Positions 18,101-26,378 of a stretch of DNA of 64,000 nt are shown here, piece after piece (the first letter of the stretch is position 1; each line of letters begins with the position of its first letter). The position numbers and the translations under genes were made by a program. This DNA is from Marinobacter salinexigens (lineage in GTDB: Bacteria > Pseudomonadota > Gammaproteobacteria > Pseudomonadales > Oleiphilaceae): positions 544,223-608,222 of the forward strand of contig NZ_VTUU01000001.1 of assembly GCF_008370345.1 (NCBI RefSeq), in the 5' to 3' direction. The notes below the pieces were generated by a model that was not told the origin of the DNA, ran no database searches, and saw only the letters and a program-made list of their open reading frames with translations.

Positions 18101-18184
18101 GCCCGCAACAACGGACATCAAAAGAAAAAAGAGGGTGACCGAACGCTCGCGCACTGCCAGTGCGGAAAGATTAGGCAGGCTCAT
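15149..18184 (-). CDS. RND-superfamily efflux permease
   Basis: A 1011-residue inner-membrane pump with the twelve-helix RND plan and two large periplasmic loops. The start MSLPNLSALAVRERSVTLFFLLMSVVAG, the helix 4 motif GLLVDDAIIAIEMM with the paired aspartates of the proton relay, and the GLIGLGGILMRNTMIL segment in the second half are all typical of HAE-type exporters. Substrates are not predictable. Its start overlaps the adaptor gene by four bases, so the two form an operon. No outer-membrane TolC-like partner is encoded beside them. Confidence 0.95.
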   Translation of the reverse strand: MSLPNLSALAVRERSVTLFFLLMSVVAGFYAFSSLGRAEDPAFTVRAMVVSVVWPGATPEVLRNQVVDRLEKRIQEVAYFDTVETTIRPGQATMLIRFQDYTPSEKMPDLFYQVRKRMSDESPNLPRGVIGPIVNDDFSDVYFSLMALTAPGMPMRELTREAEAIRDRLQRLPGLQKAQILAERPERVYLEFDQDRLNNLGLSAEEVLQAIEANNRLEPLGFVDLAGPRVYVRSNIDLSDLERLASVPLRIGDQVITVSDLAEVRLGYEDPLNYIVRSSGEDAILLGVVMEAGENGLEFGERLSKFVSTEQARLPLGMSIQTLTNQAEAITQAVDLFQVKFLVALVVVMGVSILAIGLRAGLVVGIAIPVTLGLTFLLMKIAGINLDRITLGALIIALGLLVDDAIIAIEMMIVKMESGWDRVRAASHAWSVTAAPMLSGTLVTVAGFVPIGFAQSGVGEYTGNIFWVLAFALLISWGVAVTFTPYLGVKLLPDYIGHTGQDLYQSAFYQRLRGVIAACVRYRKTVVFLTVGLLALSAFGMAAQVQKQFFPSSDRPEVLISVYAPQGSAIATTDQSVRRLEAILMDMPEVKSLSAYIGAGAPRFFVSANPEQPDPAFAKLIAIGQDVEGRDHIISTLEAKIAAGEFPEARVRVTRLLYGPPVAWPVSFRVLGPEPDQLREIAHQIRTLMTGHPNIVMPHLEWDERVPTLYLELDPENLGWMGLTPAEVARQLQFQLRGVAVTELRQGIRSVQLVARNARGEIMMPEDLEIKTRDGRKLSVKQLGQWQVRYEEPVIKRYNRAPFLAVQADVEGAQPPDVTKEIWSTMAGLRERLPDGYRIEIGGTVEQSAKANASIQTLQPVMLALMLIFIMLQMRSFIGTLTVLATAPLGLIGAVLALLLFNQPFGFTALLGLIGLGGILMRNTMILTQQVQDNFTTGMAAREAVVEAAVQRARPVVLTALAAVLAFVPLTFDLFWGPLAYVLIGGVAVGTLITLLFVPALYALWFRLKEK

Positions 18185-19233
18185 TGAGCCAGCTCCCGCA
18201 CCGCCATGCCAGGCGTGAGCAGGTGTGTCCCTAATGCGACGATCGGCGTAGTCGCGTTGATGTTGGCCCGGATCTGCGCATACTCCTCACCCAAATCGAT
18301 AACCTCGACCGCAAGGGGGGTCACCATGCCGTCGGAGACCAACCAGACCTGCGGCGTTTCTCCTCTCTCATCAAGGGCACCCAGCGGTACACGATGGCTG
18401 GCCGTGGTTTGTTTCTGCATCAGCCGGACACTCACCACTGAACCAAGCGTTAAAGACGAAGGGTAGGGCCCCTCCAGGCTGTATCGGGCACGCCAGCTCC
18501 GGCTTCTGGCGTCGGCAGCCCCGGCAATCTCTCTCAGATTCACCGCAAGCTGTTCGCCATTGGGTAAAGGAACATAACCTTGCCGGGGCGGGTTGCTGCC
18601 CTGAGGTAAAAAGACCTCGACTTCCAGGGATTGATCTTCAGCCAGAACGGCAAGGGTTTGACCGACACCCACAACCTGGCCGGGCTCAACGATGACCTCG
18701 GTGATCACGCCTGCATTGGCGGCTTTTAGTTCCGCATATCCCAGAGCATTCTGAGCCTGCTGATTTCGTGCAGAAGCCGTTTCCACCTGGCTGCGTGCTT
18801 CACGCTCCGCCAGTTCAAGGCGTTGCAGGGTTTGTTCGCTGACAAACTGACGTCCTACCAGTTCCTGCTGTCGCTGGAGCTCATTAGTGGCAATGGCCAG
18901 GGCCGCTTCTGCACGCCTCAGATCTGCGGCGGCCCCCTCCGCGGTTGCGATAAGGTCTCGTGAATCGAGTTTGAACAGTAAGTCGCCTTTTTCCACGCGC
19001 TGACCGGGATCGATGAAACGTTGTTGAATCCGGCCGGCGATCTGAAAGGCCTGGGGAACTTCGTGGCGGCCTCGCAGGGTTCCTGAAAACCTCTGAGATG
19101 TTGGACCTGCCTCCTTCAATTCCACTGTTTTTACCCAGGGAACAGGGGGGCGGGCCTCTGGAGGCGTTTCCGCGGACTGCTGACAACCTGACAGAATGAG
19201 CAGCGAGATAAACAGGGTCAGCAGAAAGCGCAT
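18181..19233 (-). CDS. RND efflux periplasmic adaptor (membrane fusion) lipoprotein
   Basis: A 350-residue lipoprotein started at MRFLLTLFISLLILSGC, whose LSGC lipobox marks acylation at Cys17; a start seven codons upstream gives a poorer signal. The order is standard: beta-barrel/lipoyl half (RIQQRFIDPGQRVEKGDLLFKLD), a coiled-coil hairpin (RRAEAALAIATNELQRQQELV...ETASARNQQ), then the second lipoyl half (GVITEVIVEPGQVVGVGQTL) and beta-barrel. It links the RND pump to an outer-membrane channel. Confidence 0.93.
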   Translation of the reverse strand: MRFLLTLFISLLILSGCQQSAETPPEARPPVPWVKTVELKEAGPTSQRFSGTLRGRHEVPQAFQIAGRIQQRFIDPGQRVEKGDLLFKLDSRDLIATAEGAAADLRRAEAALAIATNELQRQQELVGRQFVSEQTLQRLELAEREARSQVETASARNQQAQNALGYAELKAANAGVITEVIVEPGQVVGVGQTLAVLAEDQSLEVEVFLPQGSNPPRQGYVPLPNGEQLAVNLREIAGAADARSRSWRARYSLEGPYPSSLTLGSVVSVRLMQKQTTASHRVPLGALDERGETPQVWLVSDGMVTPLAVEVIDLGEEYAQIRANINATTPIVALGTHLLTPGMAVRELAQ

Positions 19234-19270
19234 GGCAGATGTCTCGATCGGCAAGATTAAGGTGTGGATA

Positions 19271-20173
19271 TCAGTTCTCGCGGCATCCAGATAAAGCTAG
19301 TTGCAGGATAGCATCGCGAACGATGTCCTTCTGCTCCATAGGCAGAAAATGGGTCGTGCCCTCAAGAACCCTGACGTCAGCCGAAGGCAGCAGGGCCTTC
19401 AGGCGTTTTTGTGCCTTTGGTGAGAAGGTTGACCCGCGTTCCGCGGCCAGTGCTATAACCGGGCACCGCAACTGACGAATACCGGGCCAGGGGTTGTGTT
19501 CGGTATGGGCAAAGGTGGTGCTCTCCCATTCGGGCGCACACGCCAATTGAACTTGGTCACCCTGCGGCACGAAGGCGTGTTGGACGTAGGCGTTCAGCCA
19601 TGCTTCGGGCCAGGTCTTGAAGCCACCGCGGCCACGATAGTTGTCCAGCGCAGCAGCGTGCGAATCAAATACCCTGCGCCGACGTGCCGCTCCGGCGGCC
19701 AGCGACAACCGATGTGACTGACGCAGCAGCTTGGCCAGCCCCAACTTCAGGCCCTGCACCGGATCCATGATCACCGGTTCCGCCAGAATCAGACCCAGCA
19801 CTTTGTCAGGCCGCCGGGCAGCGGCCATGATGCTGGTGGTGGCACCGATGGAATGGCCGGCAAGCCAGACCGGTTCGTCCAGGCATTCCAGCAGAGCGAT
19901 CAGGTCGCGATAATAGGTTTCCCAGCCCCGGAATGTCGACAGGTTGGCTGCACCAACGCTGGCCCCGTGTCCTCGCATGTCCCAGGCCAGGACATTGACG
20001 TCCGTGGCGAGCTCGTCAAGCAGTGGATGGTACAGGCGGCCATGGAAACCCGTGGCATGGGCCCAGTGCAGTGTGGGTCGCGCTTTGGATTGCGGCCAGC
20101 GCCACAGTGCGATATCGGCGCCATCCGTCGCCCGGAATTCGTCGCGTTCAGGTGTGTTGTGCTTAATGTCCAT
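19271..20173 (-). CDS. Alpha/beta hydrolase
   Basis: A 300-residue alpha/beta hydrolase fold protein started at MDIKHNTPERDEFRATDG; a start 25 codons upstream lies inside the preceding thioesterase gene. Nucleophile elbow GHSIGATTS (Ser), oxyanion region HATGFHGR, the DMRGHGAS loop and the late GTTHFLP histidine complete a plausible triad. It overlaps the hotdog thioesterase gene upstream by 11 bases and so belongs to a three-gene minus-strand unit with it. The substrate is unknown; thioesterase neighbours hint at acyl-CoA or ester metabolism. Confidence 0.88.
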   Translation of the reverse strand: MDIKHNTPERDEFRATDGADIALWRWPQSKARPTLHWAHATGFHGRLYHPLLDELATDVNVLAWDMRGHGASVGAANLSTFRGWETYYRDLIALLECLDEPVWLAGHSIGATTSIMAAARRPDKVLGLILAEPVIMDPVQGLKLGLAKLLRQSHRLSLAAGAARRRRVFDSHAAALDNYRGRGGFKTWPEAWLNAYVQHAFVPQGDQVQLACAPEWESTTFAHTEHNPWPGIRQLRCPVIALAAERGSTFSPKAQKRLKALLPSADVRVLEGTTHFLPMEQKDIVRDAILQLALSGCREN

Positions 20174-20654
20174 GACGGTCTTCTTGTTGGGCGGCCATTG
20201 TCGGGAGCAATAACTGAACCTGACCAGTGGCGATCGGTTTTTTATCATCGCCTTGCCAGCAGGTCACCTGGACCAGGCTGGTGCGCCTGCCTTGCCGAAT
20301 AATGTCGGCCCTGGCGAACGTCGATCGGGCCTTCGCGGAGCGGAGGTAATTGATGTGGCTGTCGAGAATGCGCGGGCAACGTGTCTCTGCATCCTGGCTT
20401 TGCGCAGCCACCCGCGCGGTGAGTTCGATCAGGGCTCCAAGCACGCCGCCATGGAGGGCTGGTAGCATGAAGTTGCCAATCAGCGCTTCACGACACGGCA
20501 AATGAACCAATACGCCTACATCACCGCGCTGAACCTCAAGCCCGAGGTGCTGTGCATAGGGAATGCGCTCCAGAAGAGCCTGCCAGTCAGCACATTCTTT
20601 CGCACTTTCCGCAGTGCCTGAGATTTGTGGGGCCGAATCGCCAGTCGTGCTCAT
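20163..20654 (-). CDS. Hotdog-fold (PaaI-type) thioesterase
   Basis: A 163-residue hotdog protein with the conserved LPALHGGVLGALIELTARVAA helix containing the HGG(V/A) motif, then the SHINYLRSAKARSTFARADIIRQGRRTSLVQV strands (here described in part) usual for PaaI thioesterases, which hydrolyse small or aromatic acyl-CoAs. The first 30 residues are variable. It starts within the stop codon of the next thioesterase gene (four-base overlap) and overlaps the hydrolase gene downstream. Confidence 0.87.
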   Translation of the reverse strand: MSTTGDSAPQISGTAESAKECADWQALLERIPYAQHLGLEVQRGDVGVLVHLPCREALIGNFMLPALHGGVLGALIELTARVAAQSQDAETRCPRILDSHINYLRSAKARSTFARADIIRQGRRTSLVQVTCWQGDDKKPIATGQVQLLLPTMAAQQEDRHGH

Positions 20655-21157
20655 GCGCTCTCCTTTCCTGGTCCACCTGCATGCAATTGCTGTCCCTGGG
20701 TGTTACGCATGAAGGTGGCGTTTGCCGTCGCTAGTAACTCGCGATTTCCCTCGCTAAGGATGTCACAATGAATAAACGCGACATCGTCCGATAAATGACG
20801 ACAGGTGGCCACCGCTGACAGGGCCCGGTCGCCGATGGCAGGCCGCAAATAATCCATGCGCAGATCCAGAGTGGCAATGGGCATCAACTCCAGGGCACCC
20901 GCGAATACCGCCAAGCCTCCGGCGGAGTCTGCCAGCGAGTAAAGTACGCTGGTGCAGATTTCTTTTGTATCCTTATGGGCGAACATCCATGACTGCGGGG
21001 TTAGCCGCATACAGACCTGGCCCTGGTCTACCGAGACAACTTGCATGCCCAGATCCCTGCCGTGAGGAACCTGTTCGGTGAACTGCCACGCCGTCGTCAC
21101 AGCGTCACTGTGCTGAAGTTTGTTCAGATCGTTCATCAGATCCGCCCAGTCTGACAT
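20651..21157 (-). CDS. Hotdog-fold thioesterase, second copy
   Basis: A 168-residue hotdog protein, paralogous in fold to its downstream neighbour but divergent. MCASV-like TSVLYSLADSAGGLAVFAG and PIATLDLRMDYLRPAIGDRAL are the recognisable strands and central helix; here the usual HGG is replaced by a KEICTSVLYSLADS arrangement, so its catalytic residue differs or it may act as a heteromeric partner. First gene of the three-gene unit, and the palindrome at 21250-21271 lies about 95 bases upstream of its start. Confidence 0.82.
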   Translation of the reverse strand: MSDWADLMNDLNKLQHSDAVTTAWQFTEQVPHGRDLGMQVVSVDQGQVCMRLTPQSWMFAHKDTKEICTSVLYSLADSAGGLAVFAGALELMPIATLDLRMDYLRPAIGDRALSAVATCRHLSDDVAFIHCDILSEGNRELLATANATFMRNTQGQQLHAGGPGKESA

Positions 21158-21249
21158 GCATTTCGCGCAGGGGCGGAAGTGTAGAGGACCAGTGGATTGT
21201 CATAGGTCATTGCCATGGCGTTCTCTTGTGAGTAGCATTGTTTCCAAAG

Positions 21250-21271
21250 TTTGGTTGGTCAACCAACCAAA
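21250..21271. promoter_or_regulatory. Perfect 22-bp palindrome, probable TetR operator
   Basis: Arms TTTGGTTGGT and ACCAACCAAA are exact reverse complements with a CA spacer. The size suits a TetR dimer and it lies between the thioesterase/hydrolase genes and the TetR gene that starts at 21395. The assignment to that TetR is inference. Confidence 0.75.
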
Positions 21272-21394
21272 AGTCAACACTTTGTTAATCCAAATGGCAC
21301 GGCACCGGTGTAATGGCGTGCGATCAGTGAAACGAATCGAATGATGGCTGCTCTGATGATTAATAAACGGGATTGCTCAGGAGATGGTTAAGCC

Positions 21395-22009
21395 ATGGTT
21401 GACAGACAGATTACCCCTGCAAGCAAATTAGGCGATCAGGGTAACGTTTTGTCTAACGCCGCCCGGCTCTTTCGAGAGAAAGGTTTTGAAAGGACGTCTC
21501 TAAAGGAGATTGCCGAAGCCTGCAATATGCTGCCCGGAAGTCTGTATTATCGTTACAGCAGCAAGGAAGCGCTGCTCGTTGAGCTGATGCGTCGGGGAGT
21601 AGACCTGGTTACAACAGAGGTTGAAACCGCGTACGCCAGCTCGGACGATCCCGTGGAACGATTGCGTCTTTGTATCAACGCACATTTGCACGCCCTGCTG
21701 GTTGATTCGGATACGGTTTACGTACTTTTGTTTGAGTGGCGTTCACTGAGCGCGGAGGCCCGCGGGGACATCATCGCTTTGCGTGACCAGTATGAATCCC
21801 TTTGGGCCGAGATCATCGAAACGATGATTGAGCAAGGCGTGATTCGGAAGGATGTCAATGCTCGCCTGCTTCGCCTAATCGGCCTCGGGGCGCTCAACTG
21901 GGTCGCAACCTGGTTTGATCCGAAAGGTGTCTATACACTCGACGGCATTGGTGATTTTGTCTGGAACGTCATCATGGATGGTGTAATCAGGAAAAGTGTA
22001 CGAACATAG
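21395..22009 (+). CDS. TetR-family transcriptional regulator
   Basis: A 204-residue regulator. The helix-turn-helix is canonical (AARLFREKGFERTSLKEIAEACNMLPGSLYYRYSSKEALLVELM), followed by a helical ligand domain resembling the KstR2-like C-terminal type (ERLRLCINAHLHALLVDSDTVYVLLFEWRSL in part). Such regulators often bind acyl-CoA esters, consistent with the divergent thioesterase and hydrolase genes. The palindrome at 21250 is the likely operator for both promoters. Confidence 0.9.
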   Translation: MVDRQITPASKLGDQGNVLSNAARLFREKGFERTSLKEIAEACNMLPGSLYYRYSSKEALLVELMRRGVDLVTTEVETAYASSDDPVERLRLCINAHLHALLVDSDTVYVLLFEWRSLSAEARGDIIALRDQYESLWAEIIETMIEQGVIRKDVNARLLRLIGLGALNWVATWFDPKGVYTLDGIGDFVWNVIMDGVIRKSVRT

Positions 22010-22050
22010 GCACTGGCTCCCCAAGCGTAATTAGCGCCGGTTTATGTTTG

Positions 22051-23121
22051 TTAATCACGTGTATAGATGGTGTGTGATCTGACGTTTAGCCTGAATTGCT
22101 CAGGTGGCTGGCCAAACCAGCGTTTGAAGGCGCGTCTGAAATTGGCACTGTCGTGATAATTCATCAACGCGGCAATGGCCTCGATTGACAGTTCGCTGTC
22201 ACGCAGGTATAGCGCTGCCTGCTGAGACAGAATCTCGTCACGGATTTTTCGAAAACTGCTGCCTTCATGGTTGAGTTTACGCGCCAGGGTGCGTTTGCTG
22301 ATGAACAGAGAAGCAGCCGCTTCCTCTTCACTGAGCGTTCCCGGCGGCCGGGACAACATCATCTTCTTCAGCCGGGTCTGGTAGCTTGGCTTATCGGACT
22401 GAAGTTGCGCAAGCATGGCTTCACACTGTCGCATGGCCAGATGATAGTTTTCATGATTGGCAGAGGCGTTTGGTTCCCGACACAAGGCCATCGGCAAGCT
22501 GAGTTTTAATTGGCTGCAATCAAAGTGAATCTGCCCGGACAAAAAGTCCGAATACGTTGCGTGATACTCGGGTTTCGGATGGGCAAAGCATACTTCAGCC
22601 TCGCGCAAAGGGCGGCCAACCATGAACTCGCCGAATTCGAAAAGTGCCTTGACCATCGCATCCGACAGGCAACGCTGTATGTCATCGTCTAATGGCCCCA
22701 GGTACTGCAGAATACATTCCAAACGCTCACCGACTTGCTGCAAGTGCAACTGGATGAAGCTCGCGCGCGTGGGCAGGAATGTCCGAATCGCGTGTAGAGC
22801 AGTGAGGAGGTCGGGGCTGCTGTAAGCCACGAACCCCATTGCTCCGTGGGTTGCCGGAGTCATTCGTTTACCCAGCCTTAACCCAAATTCTGGCTGGCCG
22901 GACAGATCCATTGCATTACGCAGGATCTGTATCTGCTGAGCCACAGTAAGCAGTCCGTCCTCGCTCAAAAATTGCGTCACCCCAAGTCCAGTGCCCCGCA
23001 GCAGACGCGGAAGTTGTCTGGCTGTCAGATTCAGCTCACGTGCAACTAGCCGTGAGTAATTCGATGGAATATCCGGACCGGGACTTTGCAACTCCTCCAT
23101 TTTCTTCCGCGCCGCCATCAT
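22051..23121 (-). CDS. AraC-family transcriptional regulator (OruR/MmsR-like layout)
   Basis: A 356-residue activator. Residues about 1-220 are the AraC arabinose-binding-like N-domain (MTPATHGAMGFVAYSSPDLLTAL), and the C-terminus carries two helix-turn-helix motifs: EEEAAASLFISKRTLARKLNHEGSSF and SIEAIAALMNYHDSANFRRAFKRWFGQPPEQFR. AGGAAGG precedes two adjacent ATGs (23121, 23118). It is divergent from the ferredoxin-CYP153-reductase operon, a common arrangement for AraC control of alkane oxidation, and is its likely activator. Confidence 0.9.
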   Translation of the reverse strand: MMAARKKMEELQSPGPDIPSNYSRLVARELNLTARQLPRLLRGTGLGVTQFLSEDGLLTVAQQIQILRNAMDLSGQPEFGLRLGKRMTPATHGAMGFVAYSSPDLLTALHAIRTFLPTRASFIQLHLQQVGERLECILQYLGPLDDDIQRCLSDAMVKALFEFGEFMVGRPLREAEVCFAHPKPEYHATYSDFLSGQIHFDCSQLKLSLPMALCREPNASANHENYHLAMRQCEAMLAQLQSDKPSYQTRLKKMMLSRPPGTLSEEEAAASLFISKRTLARKLNHEGSSFRKIRDEILSQQAALYLRDSELSIEAIAALMNYHDSANFRRAFKRWFGQPPEQFRLNVRSHTIYTRD

Positions 23122-23250
23122 TGATACCCCCCTTCCTAAAGTTTCGCCATTTTGTCTTCAAATGACCCCTGCTTGTCAAGAAATGACCTGAAAAATATGC
23201 TGGCAGACAGGCAATATCTGTCAATCATCAATGCTGGTAGGAGAACAACA

Positions 23251-23571
23251 TTGGGCAAAGTTACGTTTATCGAACATGATCAAACTGAACATGTCGCAGA
23301 ATTCAAAGCTGGTTCCTCGGTAATGCAAATCGCTGTTGATAGCGCCATTCCCGGTATCGACGGGGATTGTGGGGGGGAGTGCGCCTGCGGTACCTGCCAC
23401 GTTATCGTCACGAACGAATGGTTCAGCAAGACAGGCACGCCTGGCAATGAGGAAGAACAAATGCTGTCAATGACACCGGAGCGGGCGAGCACTTCGCGCC
23501 TGGGCTGCCAGGTGGTACTGACTGATGAAATGGACGGCATGACCGTGCATTTACCCGAGTTCCAGATGTGA
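23251..23571 (+). CDS. [2Fe-2S] ferredoxin of the CYP153 system
   Basis: A 106-residue adrenodoxin-type ferredoxin. I start it at TTG 23251 because GGTAGGAG lies just upstream and the product MGKVTFIEHDQTEHVAEFKAG begins where the family begins; an ATG at 23152 would add 33 residues unlike any ferredoxin. Cluster ligands are C-X5-C-X2-C (CGGECACGTC) with the fourth cysteine in SRLGCQV. It shuttles electrons from the reductase at 25072 to the P450 at 23586, fifteen bases downstream. Confidence 0.9.
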   Translation: MGKVTFIEHDQTEHVAEFKAGSSVMQIAVDSAIPGIDGDCGGECACGTCHVIVTNEWFSKTGTPGNEEEQMLSMTPERASTSRLGCQVVLTDEMDGMTVHLPEFQM

Positions 23572-23585
23572 ACACAGGAGGACGC

Positions 23586-24998
23586 ATGCCAACACTGCCC
23601 AGAACATTTGACGACATTCAGTCCCGACTGATTAACGCCACCTCCAGGGTGGTGCCGATGCAGAGGCAAATTCAGGGACTGAAATTCTTAATGAGCGCCA
23701 AGAGGAAGACCTTCGGCCCACGCCGACCGATGCCCGAATTCGTTGAAACACCCATCCCGGACGTTAACACGCTGGCCCTTGAGGACATCGATGTCAGCAA
23801 TCCGTTTTTATACCGGCAGGGTCAGTGGCGCGCCTATTTCAAACGGTTGCGTGATGAGGCGCCGGTCCATTACCAGAAGAACAGCCCTTTCGGCCCCTTC
23901 TGGTCGGTAACTCGGTTTGAAGACATCCTGTTCGTGGATAAGAGTCACGACCTGTTTTCCGCCGAGCCGCAAATCATTCTCGGTGACCCTCCGGAGGGGC
24001 TGTCGGTGGAAATGTTCATAGCGATGGATCCGCCGAAACACGATGTGCAGCGCAGCTCGGTGCAGGGAGTAGTGGCACCGAAAAACCTGAAGGAGATGGA
24101 GGGGCTGATCCGATCACGCACCGGCGATGTGCTTGACAGCCTGCCTACAGACAAACCCTTTAACTGGGTACCTGCTGTTTCCAAGGAACTCACAGGCCGC
24201 ATGCTGGCGACGCTTCTGGATTTTCCTTACGAGGAACGCCACAAGCTGGTTGAGTGGTCGGACAGAATGGCAGGTGCAGCATCGGCCACCGGCGGGGAGT
24301 TTGCCGATGAAAATGCCATGTTTGACGACGCGGCAGACATGGCCCGGTCTTTCTCCAGGCTTTGGCGGGACAAGGAGGCGCGCCGCGCAGCAGGCGAGGA
24401 GCCCGGTTTCGATTTGATCAGCCTGTTGCAGAGCAACAAAGAAACGAAAGACCTGATCAATCGGCCGATGGAGTTTATCGGTAATTTGACGCTGCTCATA
24501 GTCGGCGGCAACGATACGACGCGCAACTCGATGAGTGGTGGCCTGGTGGCCATGAACGAATTCCCCAGGGAATTTGAAAAATTGAAGGCAAAACCGGAGT
24601 TGATTCCGAACATGGTGTCGGAAATCATCCGCTGGCAAACGCCGCTGGCCTATATGCGCCGAATCGCCAAGCAGGATGTCGAACTGGGCGGCCAGACCAT
24701 CAAGAAGGGTGATCGAGTTGTCATGTGGTACGCGTCGGGTAACCGGGACGAGCGCAAATTTGACAACCCCGATCAGTTCATCATTGATCGCAAGGACGCA
24801 CGAAACCACATGTCGTTCGGCTATGGGGTTCACCGTTGCATGGGCAACCGTCTGGCTGAACTGCAACTGCGCATCCTCTGGGAAGAAATACTCAAGCGTT
24901 TTGACAACATCGAAGTCGTCGAAGAGCCCGAGCGGGTGCAGTCCAACTTCGTGCGGGGCTATTCCAGGTTGATGGTCAAACTGACACCGAACAGTTAA
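23586..24998 (+). CDS. Cytochrome P450, CYP153-type alkane/fatty acid omega-hydroxylase
   Basis: A 470-residue P450 started at MPTLPRTFDDIQ behind AGGAGG. The I-helix LIVGGNDTTRNSMSGG, the EIIRWQTPLAYMRRIA ExxR region and the heme loop HMSFGYGVHRCMGNRLAELQ (ligand Cys about 418) with the following LRILWEEILKRF are characteristic of CYP153, soluble enzymes that hydroxylate the terminal carbon of medium-chain alkanes and fatty acids. With ferredoxin and reductase on either side the class I electron chain is complete. The wording FSAEPQIILGDPP also fits the family. Confidence 0.94.
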   Translation: MPTLPRTFDDIQSRLINATSRVVPMQRQIQGLKFLMSAKRKTFGPRRPMPEFVETPIPDVNTLALEDIDVSNPFLYRQGQWRAYFKRLRDEAPVHYQKNSPFGPFWSVTRFEDILFVDKSHDLFSAEPQIILGDPPEGLSVEMFIAMDPPKHDVQRSSVQGVVAPKNLKEMEGLIRSRTGDVLDSLPTDKPFNWVPAVSKELTGRMLATLLDFPYEERHKLVEWSDRMAGAASATGGEFADENAMFDDAADMARSFSRLWRDKEARRAAGEEPGFDLISLLQSNKETKDLINRPMEFIGNLTLLIVGGNDTTRNSMSGGLVAMNEFPREFEKLKAKPELIPNMVSEIIRWQTPLAYMRRIAKQDVELGGQTIKKGDRVVMWYASGNRDERKFDNPDQFIIDRKDARNHMSFGYGVHRCMGNRLAELQLRILWEEILKRFDNIEVVEEPERVQSNFVRGYSRLMVKLTPNS

Positions 24999-25071
24999 TT
25001 AACCGATTGACCAGGATGGCATCCGAACGTGTGGAGAGTCCAATCCCAGGGCACAGCGAAAGAGATAGCCT

Positions 25072-26322
25072 ATGGTAAGCAAACGTAAAGAGAGGACGGT
25101 CATTGTTGGCGGTGGGCACGCAGCAGGTGCCCTCCTGACAGCCTTACTCCAAAAAAAATATCAACATGAGGTCGTTCTGGTGGGGAATGAACCTCATCCG
25201 CCCTACCATCGACCGCCGCTGTCCAAGAATTACCTGACAGGAGACGTTGATCAGGAGTCGCTGTACCTGAAACCGCGCTCGGTATACGAGAACGCAGGCC
25301 ATCAGTTGCGGCTCGGTGTGCGCGTCGAACAAATTGATCGGGACAGTAGCACCATCAGCTTGTCGGATCAGAGCAGGCTGCAATACGATCGACTGGTCCT
25401 GGCCACCGGGTCACACCTTCGACACCTGAACGCGCCCGGGGCTGACTTAAATGGCATTCATTACCTGCACGACATAGCTGATTCAGAGGTACTGCGTGAA
25501 CAGTTAGTTGCTGGAAAGCGCCTGGTCGTCGTGGGTGGTGGTTACATCGGCCTTGAGGTGGCGGCCAGTGCCAACAAAAAAGGTGTTAATGTCACGGTGC
25601 TAGAAGCCGCCGAACGTCTTATGCAGCGCGTTACGGGCCCGGAAATATCAGCGTTCCTTTACGACAAACACCGTGGCGCCGGCGTGGACGTACGTCTGAA
25701 CACAGCGGTAACCGGCTTCGAAGCGGGCGATCAGGGGCATGTGGCTGGCGTGACGTTGGCGGACGGAAGCACCGTACCGGCCGACATCGTCCTTGTGTCG
25801 ATCGGCATTATCCCGGAAACCGCTCTGGCTAAGGACGCCGGCCTGCCCTGTGATAACGGTATTATTGTTGACGAATTTACCCGTACCGAGGACCCCGCCA
25901 TCTTGGCGATCGGTGACTGCACCCGGCACCGGAATCTTTTCTTCGAGAAGATGCAACGACTCGAGTCTGTCGCCAATGCTGTCGATCAGGCTCGTACAGC
26001 CGCGGCAACCCTGATGGGTGAGGAGAAACCCTATGATAGCGTTCCATGGTTCTGGTCAAACCAGTACGATGTTCGTCTGCAGATGGTAGGATTGTCGCAA
26101 AATCATGATCAGCGAGTGGTTCGAGGCACCCCCGAGGATAAAGGATTTGCCGTGTTCTATCTCCGCGAAGGCTGTGTTATTGCTGTTGACGCGGTCAACC
26201 TGCCCCTTGCTTTTTTGGTAGGCAAGACACTCGTTCAACAACGCAGAACGATCAACCCGGAACTAATAGAGGATCCGGATACTGAACTGAAATCTTTGGT
26301 GAACGGAAGGCTCCAGAGTTGA
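25072..26322 (+). CDS. FAD-dependent ferredoxin reductase of the CYP153 system
   Basis: A 416-residue putidaredoxin-reductase-type flavoprotein: FAD dinucleotide fold IVGGGHAAGALLTALLQ at the N-terminus, PPYHRPPLSKNYL, NAD(P)H fold VVVGGGYIGLEVAASANKKG around residue 150, and ILAIGDCTRHRN binding the flavin near residue 280. It passes electrons from NAD(P)H to the ferredoxin at 23251. Seventy-three bases separate it from the P450 gene. The last codons are followed by the lower-GC region that carries the insertion sequence and cassettes. Confidence 0.92.
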   Translation: MVSKRKERTVIVGGGHAAGALLTALLQKKYQHEVVLVGNEPHPPYHRPPLSKNYLTGDVDQESLYLKPRSVYENAGHQLRLGVRVEQIDRDSSTISLSDQSRLQYDRLVLATGSHLRHLNAPGADLNGIHYLHDIADSEVLREQLVAGKRLVVVGGGYIGLEVAASANKKGVNVTVLEAAERLMQRVTGPEISAFLYDKHRGAGVDVRLNTAVTGFEAGDQGHVAGVTLADGSTVPADIVLVSIGIIPETALAKDAGLPCDNGIIVDEFTRTEDPAILAIGDCTRHRNLFFEKMQRLESVANAVDQARTAAATLMGEEKPYDSVPWFWSNQYDVRLQMVGLSQNHDQRVVRGTPEDKGFAVFYLREGCVIAVDAVNLPLAFLVGKTLVQQRRTINPELIEDPDTELKSLVNGRLQS

Positions 26323-26378
26323 AGGCAATATGTTGCGTGGCAACCGAAGCAGCCAGTCACCGGAGTGAGCCAATAAAT

